Source: Nitrospirota bacterium (GTDB lineage Bacteria > Nitrospinota_A > UBA7883). Taken from it: a DNA stretch of 64,000 bases. Position 1 is the stretch's first letter. The number at the start of each line of letters is the position of its first letter. The stretch covers positions 36,801-100,800 of the forward strand of contig JAJRZK010000002.1 in the NCBI GenBank assembly GCA_024275315.1, written 5' to 3'. The notes beneath the pieces were generated by a model. That model saw only the letters and a list, made by a program, of their open reading frames with translations, did no database searches and was not told the DNA's origin. This document shows, in pieces, positions 23,574 through 33,303 of the stretch. The position numbers were made by a program, and so were the translations under genes.

Positions 23574-24441
23574 CGAATTCGCCCACAAGCCTGATTTCAC
23601 GCTCTAGAGTCACGTTAAATTTTTCCTCAACCGTATCCTCGATTATCTTCATCAGTCTAAGCGTGTCCCTGGCTGTCGCCCGGCCTCGATTAATGATAAA
23701 ATTAGCGTGCTTTCCGGAAACCTCCGCGTCTCCCACGGCGACTCCTTTAAGGCCAGCCCGCTCGATAAGCCTTCCGGCGGCCTGCCCTTCCGGATTTTTG
23801 TATACGGACCCTGCGCTGGGATATTTCAACGGTTGCCTGGCTTTCCTTTCAGCCTGGTTGGCTCTCATGATTTTGTTAATCGTCTTTTTTTCCCCCTCTT
23901 TCAATATCATCTTCACATCACAGACAACCGCCCCTTCAGGAAAGCTCGATGATCGGTAAGAAAAACCGCACTCATCTCCTGTCAATGTTCTTTGTTCACC
24001 TTCGAAAGTCATAACCGTCACCGCATCTACGACATGCTTCATCTCACCATCCATGGCTCCGGCGTTCATAACCAGAGCCCCTCCCAGCAGGCCCGGAATA
24101 CCATAAGCAAACTCCAATCCCGACACCGATTCTTTCATCAGCAACCCTGAAAGACCTGTAAGAGATACACCAGCTCCGGCAAAGACAACCACGCTCCCGT
24201 CTCCCGGCTTTTCGATGGACACATCACGAAAACCGCAACCCATATGGATAACGACGCCCCGGACACCGGCATCGGACACCAGCAAGTTCGATCCGCCTCC
24301 CATAACACATGTGACCTCGCCCGATCTGAGCCACTGTCCCAGCTCCTTGTTTGTCCCGGGATAAACCAGCTTGTCCGCCGGTCCCCCGATCCTGAATGTT
24401 GTTTTATTCCATAACGGCTCATTTGTCAGGATTTTTCCCAT
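23566..24441 (-). CDS. murB: UDP-N-acetylenolpyruvoylglucosamine reductase
   Basis: A 291-residue FAD enzyme that reduces UDP-GlcNAc-enolpyruvate to UDP-MurNAc with NADPH. The N-terminal NKTTFRIGGPADKLVYP, the FAD-binding CVMGGGSNLLVSD, the GIPGLLGGALVMNAGAMDGEM segment and SAGSVYKNPEGQAAGRLIE are characteristic. It looks like a type II (short) MurB. Start at ATG 24441, inside the last codons of murC (23-nt overlap). Confidence 0.97.
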   Translation of the reverse strand: MGKILTNEPLWNKTTFRIGGPADKLVYPGTNKELGQWLRSGEVTCVMGGGSNLLVSDAGVRGVVIHMGCGFRDVSIEKPGDGSVVVFAGAGVSLTGLSGLLMKESVSGLEFAYGIPGLLGGALVMNAGAMDGEMKHVVDAVTVMTFEGEQRTLTGDECGFSYRSSSFPEGAVVCDVKMILKEGEKKTINKIMRANQAERKARQPLKYPSAGSVYKNPEGQAAGRLIERAGLKGVAVGDAEVSGKHANFIINRGRATARDTLRLMKIIEDTVEEKFNVTLEREIRLVGEFDG

Positions 24442-25807
24442 ATTTTTCCAGAAACCATTCGCCGGCCTTAAGAATATCGCCGGCGCCAAGGGTCAAAATA
24501 ATATCACCTTTGCGGCTTGAATTAACGAGACGGCTGGCGGCATCCGCGACCGATTCGACAAACGTGACAGATTTCATGCCATGCCTGGAAGCCATGCCAA
24601 CGACAGACTCTCCCGTGACATCTTCTATTTTTTCTTCACCTGCGGCGTATATTTCCGTGACAATCAGCTCGTCCGCGTCATAAAACGCCTTTCCAAACTC
24701 GTCCAAATGGTCCCTCGTCCTGGTATACCTGTGCGGCTGAAACACCACGACCAGGCGCCGTCCGACGAACCCTTCTTTCAGCGCCCGAAGGGTGGCGCGG
24801 ATTTCGTTTGGATGATGGCCATAGTCGTCGACCACCATGACTCCGCCGGTCTCACCCTTGAACTGGCATCTGCGCTGAATTCCCGCAAAACCCTCCAGCG
24901 CCCCCAGAACATTGTCGGTGTCCATCTCCAGCTCGAATCCGACGGTAAGCGCGGCCAAGGCATTGTATACGTTGTGCAGTCCCGGCATTCCAATGTTAAG
25001 CCTTCCAACATCCTCGCCACGAAGCCGTACAGTGAAAGATGATCTGAAATTTTCGAATTTTATTTCGCTGGCGGTGACATCCGCGGCGGACTGGATACCA
25101 TAAGTCCAGAATCTTTTTTCCACTTTTGGAATAATCTCCTGCACCGCCATGTCGTCAAGGCACAGTATTGAAGCTCCGTAAAACGGCGTCTTGTTCACAA
25201 ACTCCACGAAAGCTTCCTTGACATTTTCGAAGGTGGAATAGTAATCCAGATGCTCGGCGTCGATGTTTGTAACGACTGCTATCGTCGGGTAGAGTTTCAA
25301 AAACGACCCGTCGGATTCGTCAGCTTCCGCGATCAGAAACTCACCCTTGCCAAGCTTGGCCCCGGAGCCAAACCGATCCACCCTTCCACCAATGATTATT
25401 GTCGGGTCGAGCCCTCCTTTGGCCAGCACCACAGCGGTCATGGATGTCGCCGTTGTTTTTCCATGAGACCCGGCGATGGCCACCGCGTATTTCATTCGCA
25501 TCAGTTCCGCCAGCATTTGCGCTCGCGGGATCACGGGGATAAAACGCGCCTTAGCCTCGACGACTTCTGGGTTGTCCTGTTTAATCGCGGTTGAAACTAT
25601 GACCACTTCGGTGTCTCCGACATTTTCCGCCCGGTGGCCTATATTTATCTCCGCTCCCGATTTGCGCAGGTATGCCACAGCTTCCGACTCGGCCATGTCA
25701 GACCCCGTGACCGTGTATCCAATGTTCAACAATATTTCCGCTATGCCACTCATTCCTGAACCGCCGATTCCGACGAAATGGAGCCTTTTGGTCCTTCGAA
25801 ACCTCAT
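24419..25807 (-). CDS. murC: UDP-N-acetylmuramate--L-alanine ligase
   Basis: A 462-residue Mur ligase adding L-alanine to UDP-MurNAc. It has the N-terminal FVGIGGSGMSGIAEIL nucleotide fold, the ATP P-loop AGSHGKTTATSM, EADESDGSFL, and the C-terminal VVFQPHRYTRTRDHLDEF. Its ATG overlaps the murG stop (ATGA). Confidence 0.98.
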   Translation of the reverse strand: MRFRRTKRLHFVGIGGSGMSGIAEILLNIGYTVTGSDMAESEAVAYLRKSGAEINIGHRAENVGDTEVVIVSTAIKQDNPEVVEAKARFIPVIPRAQMLAELMRMKYAVAIAGSHGKTTATSMTAVVLAKGGLDPTIIIGGRVDRFGSGAKLGKGEFLIAEADESDGSFLKLYPTIAVVTNIDAEHLDYYSTFENVKEAFVEFVNKTPFYGASILCLDDMAVQEIIPKVEKRFWTYGIQSAADVTASEIKFENFRSSFTVRLRGEDVGRLNIGMPGLHNVYNALAALTVGFELEMDTDNVLGALEGFAGIQRRCQFKGETGGVMVVDDYGHHPNEIRATLRALKEGFVGRRLVVVFQPHRYTRTRDHLDEFGKAFYDADELIVTEIYAAGEEKIEDVTGESVVGMASRHGMKSVTFVESVADAASRLVNSSRKGDIILTLGAGDILKAGEWFLEKYGKNPDK

Positions 25808-26904
25808 ACCGCCTCCCCCGCCAGCGCCAGGAGCTCGTCCACGATCCTCGCCGCGGAGTCCGGTTTCGCAAGTTTTTTCGCACGCCGACCCATATCTTTC
25901 AGGCGTTGTCTTGAATCGATGAACTTTTTTATTATTCCGGCGGCTTTTTTGCCATCAACAGAGGAATCATCCACCATGATCGCCGCATCGGATTTCACAA
26001 TTGACATTGCGTTTTTTGTCTGGTGATCATCTGCGGCGTGGGGATAGGGGACATAAACGGCCGCCCGGCCCACGGCGCATATTTCGGCCACCGCTCCCGC
26101 TCCCGCCCTGGAGAAAACCAGGTCCGCATCCGCGATTCTTTGAGGCATATCATAAAAATAACTTTCCGCCTCCCACTTGAACCTGGCGTTGTTATATATG
26201 GTTTTCATCATTTCAAGATCTGTCCGCCCTGTCTGGTGGACTATGGAAATCCTGTCGGCCACTTCGTCCAGCAACGGCGCCGCTTCGGCCATCGCCCTGT
26301 TCAGCGTGGCCGCTCCCTGGCTACCACCTATTACGAGTATGTTCAGCAGGTTGTCACCTGTTCTGCGTTTTGTGTTAAAAAACGCGGGGATCACGGGGTT
26401 GCCCACCAGTTTTCCCCGTCCTTCCGGAAACATGGTTTCCGAACCTGCCCATGTTACGAATACTGTTTTGGCAAACCGTCCCAGCCAACGATTGGTCAGG
26501 CCGGGCGCTGCGTTTTGCTCCGCCAGCGCCAGGGGCCGACGAGCCGCTATGGCCGCCAGGGACATGGGACCAGAGGCGTAGCCGCCCACTCCCAGGACCA
26601 CGTCTGGTCTGTCCTTTTTTATCAAGATGTACGACTTGACAAACGCCGCCAGCAGGTAAAACAGTGAGGTAGCTTTGTGGATTGGCGTCTTCCCCTTCAG
26701 GCCCGTCACCCTCAGCGACGTAAAAGCAAACCCCTCCCTGTGCACAATATCTTTTTCCATTCCCCTCTCACCTCCGACGAACAGTATCGTGTGGTCGCCA
26801 CGCCTCGCTTTCAATTCGCGAGCCACAGCAAGCCCCGGATATATGTGTCCACCCGTTCCGCCGCCAGTGATTACAAGTTTCATTTCATGTTGTTCCAGGT
26901 TCAT
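25804..26904 (-). CDS. murG: UDP-GlcNAc:lipid I N-acetylglucosaminyltransferase
   Basis: A 366-residue GT28 transferase that converts lipid I to lipid II on the inner leaflet. The glycine-rich GGGTGGHIYPGLA, the EQNAAPGLTNRWLGRFA stretch, the second GGSQGAATLN loop and SRAGAGAVAEICAVGRAAVYVPYP for UDP-GlcNAc binding are intact. Start at ATG 26904, which overlaps the ftsW stop (ATGA); an ATG seven codons later (26883), directly before KLVITGGG, is an alternative. Confidence 0.97.
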   Translation of the reverse strand: MNLEQHEMKLVITGGGTGGHIYPGLAVARELKARRGDHTILFVGGERGMEKDIVHREGFAFTSLRVTGLKGKTPIHKATSLFYLLAAFVKSYILIKKDRPDVVLGVGGYASGPMSLAAIAARRPLALAEQNAAPGLTNRWLGRFAKTVFVTWAGSETMFPEGRGKLVGNPVIPAFFNTKRRTGDNLLNILVIGGSQGAATLNRAMAEAAPLLDEVADRISIVHQTGRTDLEMMKTIYNNARFKWEAESYFYDMPQRIADADLVFSRAGAGAVAEICAVGRAAVYVPYPHAADDHQTKNAMSIVKSDAAIMVDDSSVDGKKAAGIIKKFIDSRQRLKDMGRRAKKLAKPDSAARIVDELLALAGEAV

Positions 26905-28001
26905 TTCGCGTGTTCCGATATGTTGGTCAAAATCCCTACGCTAACCATCCATATCACAAGAGCGGACCCCCCGAGGCTGATGAAGGGAAGGGGTATCCCC
27001 TTAGTTGGAAGCAGGCCCAGTGTCACCGCGATGTTGATGATGGCCTGCGCCGATATGGCGAAGGTTATTCCCAGGGCCAGCAGACTGCCGAACCTGTCTG
27101 TCACTTTCAGGCCCACGCGGAAACCGCGAAACGTCAGTGTCGCGAACAGGCCAAGCACTAGTAGGGCTCCGGCGAATCCCAGTTCCTCTCCAATTATGGA
27201 AAAAATAAAATCCGTATGCGGCTCCGGCAGATAAAAAAGCTTCTGCTGGCTGTTTCCCAGGCCCACTCCGAAAAACTTTCCATTGGCCATGGCTACGAAT
27301 GACTGGATAATCTGGTAGCCCGAATCCCTATAGTCCTCCCATGGGTTAAGAAACGACATGATCCTCCTCATCCGGTAGTTTACGGTTAATATGGAGGCGC
27401 ATATAAGAGGCAGCACCAGCAACAACGTCCCGACGATAAACGTCATCCTTACACCGGCGGCGGCGAACATGAAGAACGCCACCAACCCAATAATCAGGGC
27501 CGTCCCCAGGTCCGGCTGGAACTGGATAAGGACGAATACAAAAGCAAGCGCAAGAAGATTCGGGAGATATCCGAACTGCAAATCGCCCAGTTTTCCTTCT
27601 GCTTCTTTTTTTGCCAGCATCCCGGCGAAAAATATCAGAATCGCAAGCTTTGCGAATTCCGACGGCTGGAAAGTGATGAATCCAAGCGATATCCATCGGC
27701 GGGCGCCGTTGACACTGTGCCCCACACTGGGCGCCAAAACCACGGCCAGCAGCGATACCGCCATGAAATATAATAGATAACTGTATCTCGACAGTGTCCG
27801 ATAATCTATCCTCATGGCGATCGCCATCCCGCTAATTCCGATAAAGGCCCATATCATCTGTCGTTTCAGGAAATAATACGGGTCGTTGTAGCGCTGGGCG
27901 GCGATAGCTGCGGAGCTGGAGAAAATCATCACGATCCCTATGACGAGCAACGCCACCGAGCACGCAACTATCCAGTAGTCGGGGCTTCGTTTCACCGGCA
28001 T
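26901..28001 (-). CDS. ftsW: Lipid II polymerase FtsW (SEDS family)
   Basis: A 366-residue polytopic membrane protein of the SEDS family, the septal peptidoglycan glycosyltransferase that works with FtsI. Eight to ten transmembrane helices are visible. The conserved GARRWISLGFITFQPSEFAKLAIL, FLNPWEDYRDSGYQIIQS and the C-terminal GLLPTKGIPLPFISLGGSAL are typical. It overlaps murD by 10 nt and murG by 4 nt. Confidence 0.97.
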   Translation of the reverse strand: MPVKRSPDYWIVACSVALLVIGIVMIFSSSAAIAAQRYNDPYYFLKRQMIWAFIGISGMAIAMRIDYRTLSRYSYLLYFMAVSLLAVVLAPSVGHSVNGARRWISLGFITFQPSEFAKLAILIFFAGMLAKKEAEGKLGDLQFGYLPNLLALAFVFVLIQFQPDLGTALIIGLVAFFMFAAAGVRMTFIVGTLLLVLPLICASILTVNYRMRRIMSFLNPWEDYRDSGYQIIQSFVAMANGKFFGVGLGNSQQKLFYLPEPHTDFIFSIIGEELGFAGALLVLGLFATLTFRGFRVGLKVTDRFGSLLALGITFAISAQAIINIAVTLGLLPTKGIPLPFISLGGSALVIWMVSVGILTNISEHAK

Positions 28002-29359
28002 GTCTGCAAACTCTCCCGGATTTTGTTGACGGCGGATATAAAGGCCTCTCCCCGCTGTTCAAAGTTTTCGTACATGTCAAAGCTGGCGCAACCGGGAGAC
28101 AGCAACACAGCGTCACCAGGGCCGCACCATTCTGTCGCAATGCGCACGGCGTGGTTCATGTCGTTCGCCATTATCTTGGGCTGAAACTGTCCCAGCGACT
28201 TTTCTATCTCCCGCGCTGTCTCCCCGATAAGGGTCACCCCTTTGGCGTGTTTGAACACCGCCTCCACCAGTGGAGCAAAGTCCAGACCCTTGCTGGAGCC
28301 CCCGGCTATCAGGACGACATTTTTCGTAAATCCGGCCAGGGACTTGACCGAGGCGTCGATGTTTGTGCCCTTCGAGTCGTTGTAAAACCTGATTCCGTTT
28401 ATTTCCCCGACAAACTCCATCCTGTGCCGAAGACCTTTAAAACCCAAGATGGCTTTTGTCACATCTTCTGCGTCGAAACCAGCCGCAAGCCCCGCAATCG
28501 AAGCCGCCATGGCGTTTTCAATGTTATGGCTCCCCTCTATTTTCAGCTTGTCTATCGCAAAGAGCCTTGTAATTTTTCCCTTCCCGATCCGAACGCTTAC
28601 GATACCTTCCTCTATCCACGCGCCGGAACCAACGGACGACAATCGGCTGAATCGGCAAATCACCGGACTGGTGTTCAGCTTGGTTCCCATAACCCATGGA
28701 TCATCGGCGTTGATGATCATGATGTCATCTGGTGTCTGGTTCTCAAACAACCTTGCCTTGAGTCCGGAATAAACCTCCATGCTCCCGTGCCGGTCGATGT
28801 GGTCCGGGGTGATGTTAAGCAACAGGCCTATCTTCGGCCGGAATGTTTTTATGGCTTCCAGCTGGAAGCTGGAGACTTCCGCTACAACCCAGTCGTAGTC
28901 TGAGCCTGCGGCGTCCGCCAAGGGGGCGCCGATGTTTCCACCCACGTATACCCTGGCGCCCCCAGCCCTGGCTATTTCCCCGATCAGGGCGGTGGTCGTT
29001 GATTTTCCATTTGTGCCGGTGATCGCTATTACAGGTGCGTTTAACGATGTAAACGCCAACTCCAGCTCGGATATAATCTCTATTCTAGCCTTCCGGGCTC
29101 TCGTCGCCAATGGAGAGTCCAATGGCACACCGGGGCTTAGCACCACGAGGTCGTAGCCGGCCAGGTCTATCTCATCATGACCACCTAGCATGCGTTTTGT
29201 CCGTCCGGGCAGGTTGGCGTCGAGATCCGCGATTTTTTTTGCGGATTTCATATCCGTAATCGCCGTTTCCGATCCCAGCCTATCCAACAGCCTTGCGGCG
29301 GACAAGCCGGACCTGGCCGCTCCTACTATCAGCGCTTTTCTGTTCGAGTAGTCCGCCAT
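27992..29359 (-). CDS. murD: UDP-N-acetylmuramoylalanine--D-glutamate ligase
   Basis: A 455-residue Mur ligase adding D-glutamate. The N-terminal ALIVGAARSGLSAARLL fold, P-loop ITGTNGKSTTTALIG, NITPDHIDRHGSMEVY and FYNDSKGTNIDASVKSL are present. It follows mraY with 5 nt spacing and overlaps ftsW by 10 nt. Confidence 0.97.
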   Translation of the reverse strand: MADYSNRKALIVGAARSGLSAARLLDRLGSETAITDMKSAKKIADLDANLPGRTKRMLGGHDEIDLAGYDLVVLSPGVPLDSPLATRARKARIEIISELELAFTSLNAPVIAITGTNGKSTTTALIGEIARAGGARVYVGGNIGAPLADAAGSDYDWVVAEVSSFQLEAIKTFRPKIGLLLNITPDHIDRHGSMEVYSGLKARLFENQTPDDIMIINADDPWVMGTKLNTSPVICRFSRLSSVGSGAWIEEGIVSVRIGKGKITRLFAIDKLKIEGSHNIENAMAASIAGLAAGFDAEDVTKAILGFKGLRHRMEFVGEINGIRFYNDSKGTNIDASVKSLAGFTKNVVLIAGGSSKGLDFAPLVEAVFKHAKGVTLIGETAREIEKSLGQFQPKIMANDMNHAVRIATEWCGPGDAVLLSPGCASFDMYENFEQRGEAFISAVNKIRESLQTCR

Positions 29360-29364
29360 GATCC

Positions 29365-30447
29365 TTATCTCAGTTTCAGGGTGCTAAGTGAAAGCAGTGC
29401 CAGAATAAAAGCCACCACCCAGAATCTGACGATAACCTGCGGCTCGGGCCATCCAAGCTGTTCGAAATGATGATGCAACGGAGCCATTCGGAACACACGC
29501 TTGCCTGTTGATTTGAACCAGGCTACCTGGATGATCACAGACATCGCTTCGGCTACGAATACGCCTCCTACTATCACAAGGATAACCTCCTGCTTGCTCA
29601 TGACAGCGACCGTCCCTAAGGCTCCACCCAGGGCGATGGATCCGACGTTTCCCATAAATACCATTGCGGGATAAAAATTATACCAAAGAAACCCGAGCGA
29701 CGCGCCGACCACGGCGGCGCAGAAAACCGTCAATTCGCTAAGCTGGCTTATATGAGGAATATTCAGGTACGTGGCGAATTTCGCGTGGCCGCCGATGTAG
29801 CAGATCATCAGGTACGCCATAAACGAAATGAGGATCGGGCCAATCGCCAGCCCGTCCAATCCATCCGTCAGGTTTACCGCGTTGGCTGAGGCCACGATAA
29901 CGAGCATGGCGAACGGAATGTACCAGACACCAAAATCCGGATGGACATTTTTCAGGAACGGCACATGAACCCTTGTAATTACCGGGTCGGCTCCTTGTGA
30001 CATGTAGATCAGCGTTACGATTAGAAACGCCGCGGTGAACTGATACGCCAGCTTTGATTTGCCGGAGATTCCGTTGGTTTCCCCTTTTAGCTTGACCATG
30101 TCGTCATACAACCCTATTCCGGCGAACAGCGTGGTCGACAGCAGACCGATCCATATGTACACGCTGGACAGGTCCGCCCAAAGCAGGGTGGGAACAACCA
30201 GGGCCAGGAAAATGAGAATTCCTCCCATCGTGGGCGTGCCTTCTTTCGAAAGATGGGTCTGTGGCCCGTCGTCGCGTATTTTCTCTCCTATGTTTCTGGA
30301 CTTGAGCCAGTGGATTAACACAGGTCCCAGCGCCAGCGCCATGGCGAAAGCCGTGATGACCGCGTATATGGATCGGAACGATATATAGCGGAACACGTTA
30401 AACGCGGAAAAGTGTTCATGTAACGGATATAGCAGATGGTAAATCAT
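29365..30447 (-). CDS. mraY: Phospho-N-acetylmuramoyl-pentapeptide transferase
   Basis: A 360-residue, ten-helix membrane enzyme that makes lipid I from UDP-MurNAc-pentapeptide and undecaprenyl phosphate. GTPTMGGILI, the NAVNLTDGLDGLAIGP motif with catalytic aspartates, FLWYNFYPAMVFMGNVGSIALGG and APLHHHFEQLGWPE are all intact. Start at ATG 30447, two bases after the murF stop; the frame remains open upstream through murF but without MraY-like sequence. Confidence 0.97.
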   Translation of the reverse strand: MIYHLLYPLHEHFSAFNVFRYISFRSIYAVITAFAMALALGPVLIHWLKSRNIGEKIRDDGPQTHLSKEGTPTMGGILIFLALVVPTLLWADLSSVYIWIGLLSTTLFAGIGLYDDMVKLKGETNGISGKSKLAYQFTAAFLIVTLIYMSQGADPVITRVHVPFLKNVHPDFGVWYIPFAMLVIVASANAVNLTDGLDGLAIGPILISFMAYLMICYIGGHAKFATYLNIPHISQLSELTVFCAAVVGASLGFLWYNFYPAMVFMGNVGSIALGGALGTVAVMSKQEVILVIVGGVFVAEAMSVIIQVAWFKSTGKRVFRMAPLHHHFEQLGWPEPQVIVRFWVVAFILALLSLSTLKLR

Positions 30448-30449
30448 AT

Positions 30450-31835
30450 TCAGCTCTTGATAATCTCTTTTAACCGTTCGGCCACTTTTTCCATCGCCAT
30501 TCCCCTGGACCCCTTGATCAAAACGATATCGCCCGATTTCAGTTGGCCGGCAAGACGCCTCGCTATGGATTTGTGGGTTTTGCCCAAGTAGTGATACACC
30601 CCCCGGGACGCGCACTCCATCGCGGTAATCGACGCCAGCTCCCCCAGGGCATAGATACGATCCACACCATATTTGACGGCGATTTTCCCTATCTTCTTAT
30701 GTTCGGCTTGAGCTTTCCCGCCAAGTTCAAGCATATCGCCGAACACGAAAAACGTTTTACCTTTCGCCTTGCGCTCAGAGACGGTCTTCAATGCGGCCTC
30801 AACCGACAGCGGGTTGGCGTTGTATGCGTCGTTAACTATCAACGCTCTGTTTGGTAATCGCTCGAACCGCATTCTCATAGCCGCAGGCTTCACCCTGGAA
30901 ATTCCGTCGGCGATATTTTCCAATGTCACACCAGCGGCGTAACAGGCCGCCAACGCGGCGGATGCGTTCTCGGCATTGTGATAGCCCGCCAATGGGATAT
31001 GGAGCGTAACTTCCCTCGCGCCCGTCTGCATCACCGCCCACGTCCCCGCTTTTCCGTTGGTCCAGGTGTCCACAAGATCCACATCAGCCGACCCGCCTTT
31101 TCCAAATGTGACAGTTTTTCCGGACCATCTGCGCAAAAGCGGCCGACTGTTGGGGTCGTCTGCGTTTAGAACCGCTGTAGACTTCGGACCCAGCTTCTCG
31201 AGGAGCTCGGCTTTCGCCTTGCGCACGGAGGCGGTGGAGCCAAGCTTCCCGAGATGGGCCGAACCTATGTTCGTTATAACTCCGATCGAAGGTTTCGCTA
31301 TATCGGCGAGAGTCCTGATCTCTCCCGGGGAATTCATTCCCATCTCTATCACCGCCACCTCATGGGAATCGTTCAGACCCAGGATAGTTAATGGCGCTCC
31401 TATATGGTTGTTCAGGTTTCCGGTCGTCTTGAGGGTTCTGGCTTGCAGGGAAAAAACGGAAGCTATCATGTCCTTGACCGTCGTCTTGCCATTGGACCCG
31501 GTAACCGCGATAACCAGAAGCTTTTTGAACCTGGACCTGTGGTACGCCGCCAGGCGCTGAAGGGCGCGGGTGGTGTCTTTTACAAGAATGACCGGTTTGC
31601 TTATACCGGGCGGCAAGAGCGAGATATCCTCGACTATCGCAGCTTTCGACCCGCCAGCCAGCGCCTGTCCAACAAAATCATGGCCGTTGAATCTGTCTCC
31701 TCTGATGGCGACAAACACCGATCCACGGGGCGTCCTGCGCGAATCTATGGTCACACCTGTTATGGCGCAGTCCCTGCCACAGAGAAGCTCACCATTAACG
31801 GCTTTAACGATTTCAGCGACCTTGAATTTTGCCAT
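30450..31835 (-). CDS. murF: UDP-MurNAc-tripeptide--D-alanyl-D-alanine ligase
   Basis: A 461-residue Mur ligase adding D-Ala-D-Ala. P-loop VTGSNGKTTVKDM, GNLNNHIGAPLTIL, EMGMNSPGEI and the C-terminal VLIKGSRGMAMEKV are visible. Start at ATG 31835 with AGGGAAAG upstream, overlapping the murE end by 23 nt. Confidence 0.97.
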   Translation of the reverse strand: MAKFKVAEIVKAVNGELLCGRDCAITGVTIDSRRTPRGSVFVAIRGDRFNGHDFVGQALAGGSKAAIVEDISLLPPGISKPVILVKDTTRALQRLAAYHRSRFKKLLVIAVTGSNGKTTVKDMIASVFSLQARTLKTTGNLNNHIGAPLTILGLNDSHEVAVIEMGMNSPGEIRTLADIAKPSIGVITNIGSAHLGKLGSTASVRKAKAELLEKLGPKSTAVLNADDPNSRPLLRRWSGKTVTFGKGGSADVDLVDTWTNGKAGTWAVMQTGAREVTLHIPLAGYHNAENASAALAACYAAGVTLENIADGISRVKPAAMRMRFERLPNRALIVNDAYNANPLSVEAALKTVSERKAKGKTFFVFGDMLELGGKAQAEHKKIGKIAVKYGVDRIYALGELASITAMECASRGVYHYLGKTHKSIARRLAGQLKSGDIVLIKGSRGMAMEKVAERLKEIIKS

Positions 31836-33303
31836 ATCTTTCCCTGATCGCCTTTACAGCCTCTTCGCGATCGTCAAAATGATTTTTTTTCTTTCCCAGG
31901 ATCTGGTAATTTTCATGACCCTTGCCTGCGATCAACACAAAATCGCCCGGTTCGGCCATTGCCACCGCAGATCGGATGGCTTCACCACGGTCGTCTATTA
32001 CCTTGATTACACCGGCCGGATTTTCGGACTGGTTTATACCTCCGAGTATGTCATCAATAATCTTTTCTGGAGACTCGGTCCTGGGGTTGTCGGAGGTAAC
32101 GACCACAATATCAGACATCGTCCACGCCACGCGCCCCATCAGGGGCCGTTTGCCAGCGTCCCGGTCGCCTCCACACCCAAAAACCGTTATCAACTTGCCA
32201 TCGGCAAGGTTCCGGGCGGTGTCGATGACGTTTGCCAGGGCGTCATGCGTATGCGCGTAGTCCACGACCACGCTGAAGGGCTGGCCCTGGTTTATCGTTT
32301 CAAAGCGGCCGGGAACAGACTCCAACCGGGCGATCCCGCCGGCGATTCGGTCAAAATCCACATCATCGGCGTAAGCGGCGCATACTGAGGCGAGTATGTT
32401 GTATATGTTGTGCCTGCCGGTCATGTTCGAGCGCACCATGAACGCTCCCGATGGTGTTATTACATTCATGCCGATTCCCCGCAGGTCCATGGTTATGTTT
32501 TCGGCGGTCACGTCACTGTTTTTCTCGATGCCATATGTGAGCGTTTCTGTCCCGATCATCGCAAGGAGCCGGGACGAATAGGGGTCATCGGAGTTGATGA
32601 TCGATATCCGCGGAGAATATTTCGTGAACAAAAGAGCCTTGGCCTTGAAGTAATCTTCTATGTCGTGATGATAGTCGAGATGGTCCTGTGTCAGGTTCGT
32701 GAAAATGGCGGAATGGAAAGAGACCTGGTCTACCCGTTTCTGGCTGAGGGCGTGGGAGGAAACCTCCAGCAGGCAGTAATCAGCCTGGTTGTCGGCGATG
32801 GTTTTCATCATCCGTTGCAGGTCGAGAGATTCCGGAGTCGTCATCGTGGCGGGACACTCTTTGCCAAGCAGGTCATATTTGACGGTACCTATGGTTCCGC
32901 ACCGCTTTTCCGATAACGCAAGAATCGATTTGAGTATATATGACACGGTCGTTTTTCCATTCGTCCCGGTTATTCCCACCACCCTCATCATTTCCGACGG
33001 AGAATCGTAGAAGTAATCGGACAACTTCGCCAGCGCGGCGCGTGTATCGGGGACTATGATCAACGTAACTTTGCCCGGCAACCGGAAATCAGGTTTGCTC
33101 TCGGCGAATACGGTCGTGGCGCCTTTGCGAACTGCTTCTTTTATATAATCGTGTCCATCGACGCTGGCTCCGCGTATGGCGACAAACACACTGTTGCGCG
33201 TAACTTTCCGGGAGTCGTAACAAATATCGAGCAACGTGTTCGGCTGCGGTCCGGATATGCTTATAGCGTCCATCTGTTTCAATACCTCTTCGATGAGTTT
33301 CAT
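31813..33303 (-). CDS. murE: UDP-MurNAc-L-alanyl-D-glutamate--2,6-diaminopimelate ligase
   Basis: A 496-residue Mur ligase. The P-loop is ITGTNGKTTVSYIL. The specificity motif is DNPR (VVTSDNPRTESPEKI), as in enzymes that add meso-diaminopimelate rather than lysine, so the peptidoglycan is predicted to be of the DAP type. ATG 33303 shares one base with the ftsI stop (TGATG), indicating tight translational coupling. Confidence 0.97.
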   Translation of the reverse strand: MKLIEEVLKQMDAISISGPQPNTLLDICYDSRKVTRNSVFVAIRGASVDGHDYIKEAVRKGATTVFAESKPDFRLPGKVTLIIVPDTRAALAKLSDYFYDSPSEMMRVVGITGTNGKTTVSYILKSILALSEKRCGTIGTVKYDLLGKECPATMTTPESLDLQRMMKTIADNQADYCLLEVSSHALSQKRVDQVSFHSAIFTNLTQDHLDYHHDIEDYFKAKALLFTKYSPRISIINSDDPYSSRLLAMIGTETLTYGIEKNSDVTAENITMDLRGIGMNVITPSGAFMVRSNMTGRHNIYNILASVCAAYADDVDFDRIAGGIARLESVPGRFETINQGQPFSVVVDYAHTHDALANVIDTARNLADGKLITVFGCGGDRDAGKRPLMGRVAWTMSDIVVVTSDNPRTESPEKIIDDILGGINQSENPAGVIKVIDDRGEAIRSAVAMAEPGDFVLIAGKGHENYQILGKKKNHFDDREEAVKAIRERYGKIQGR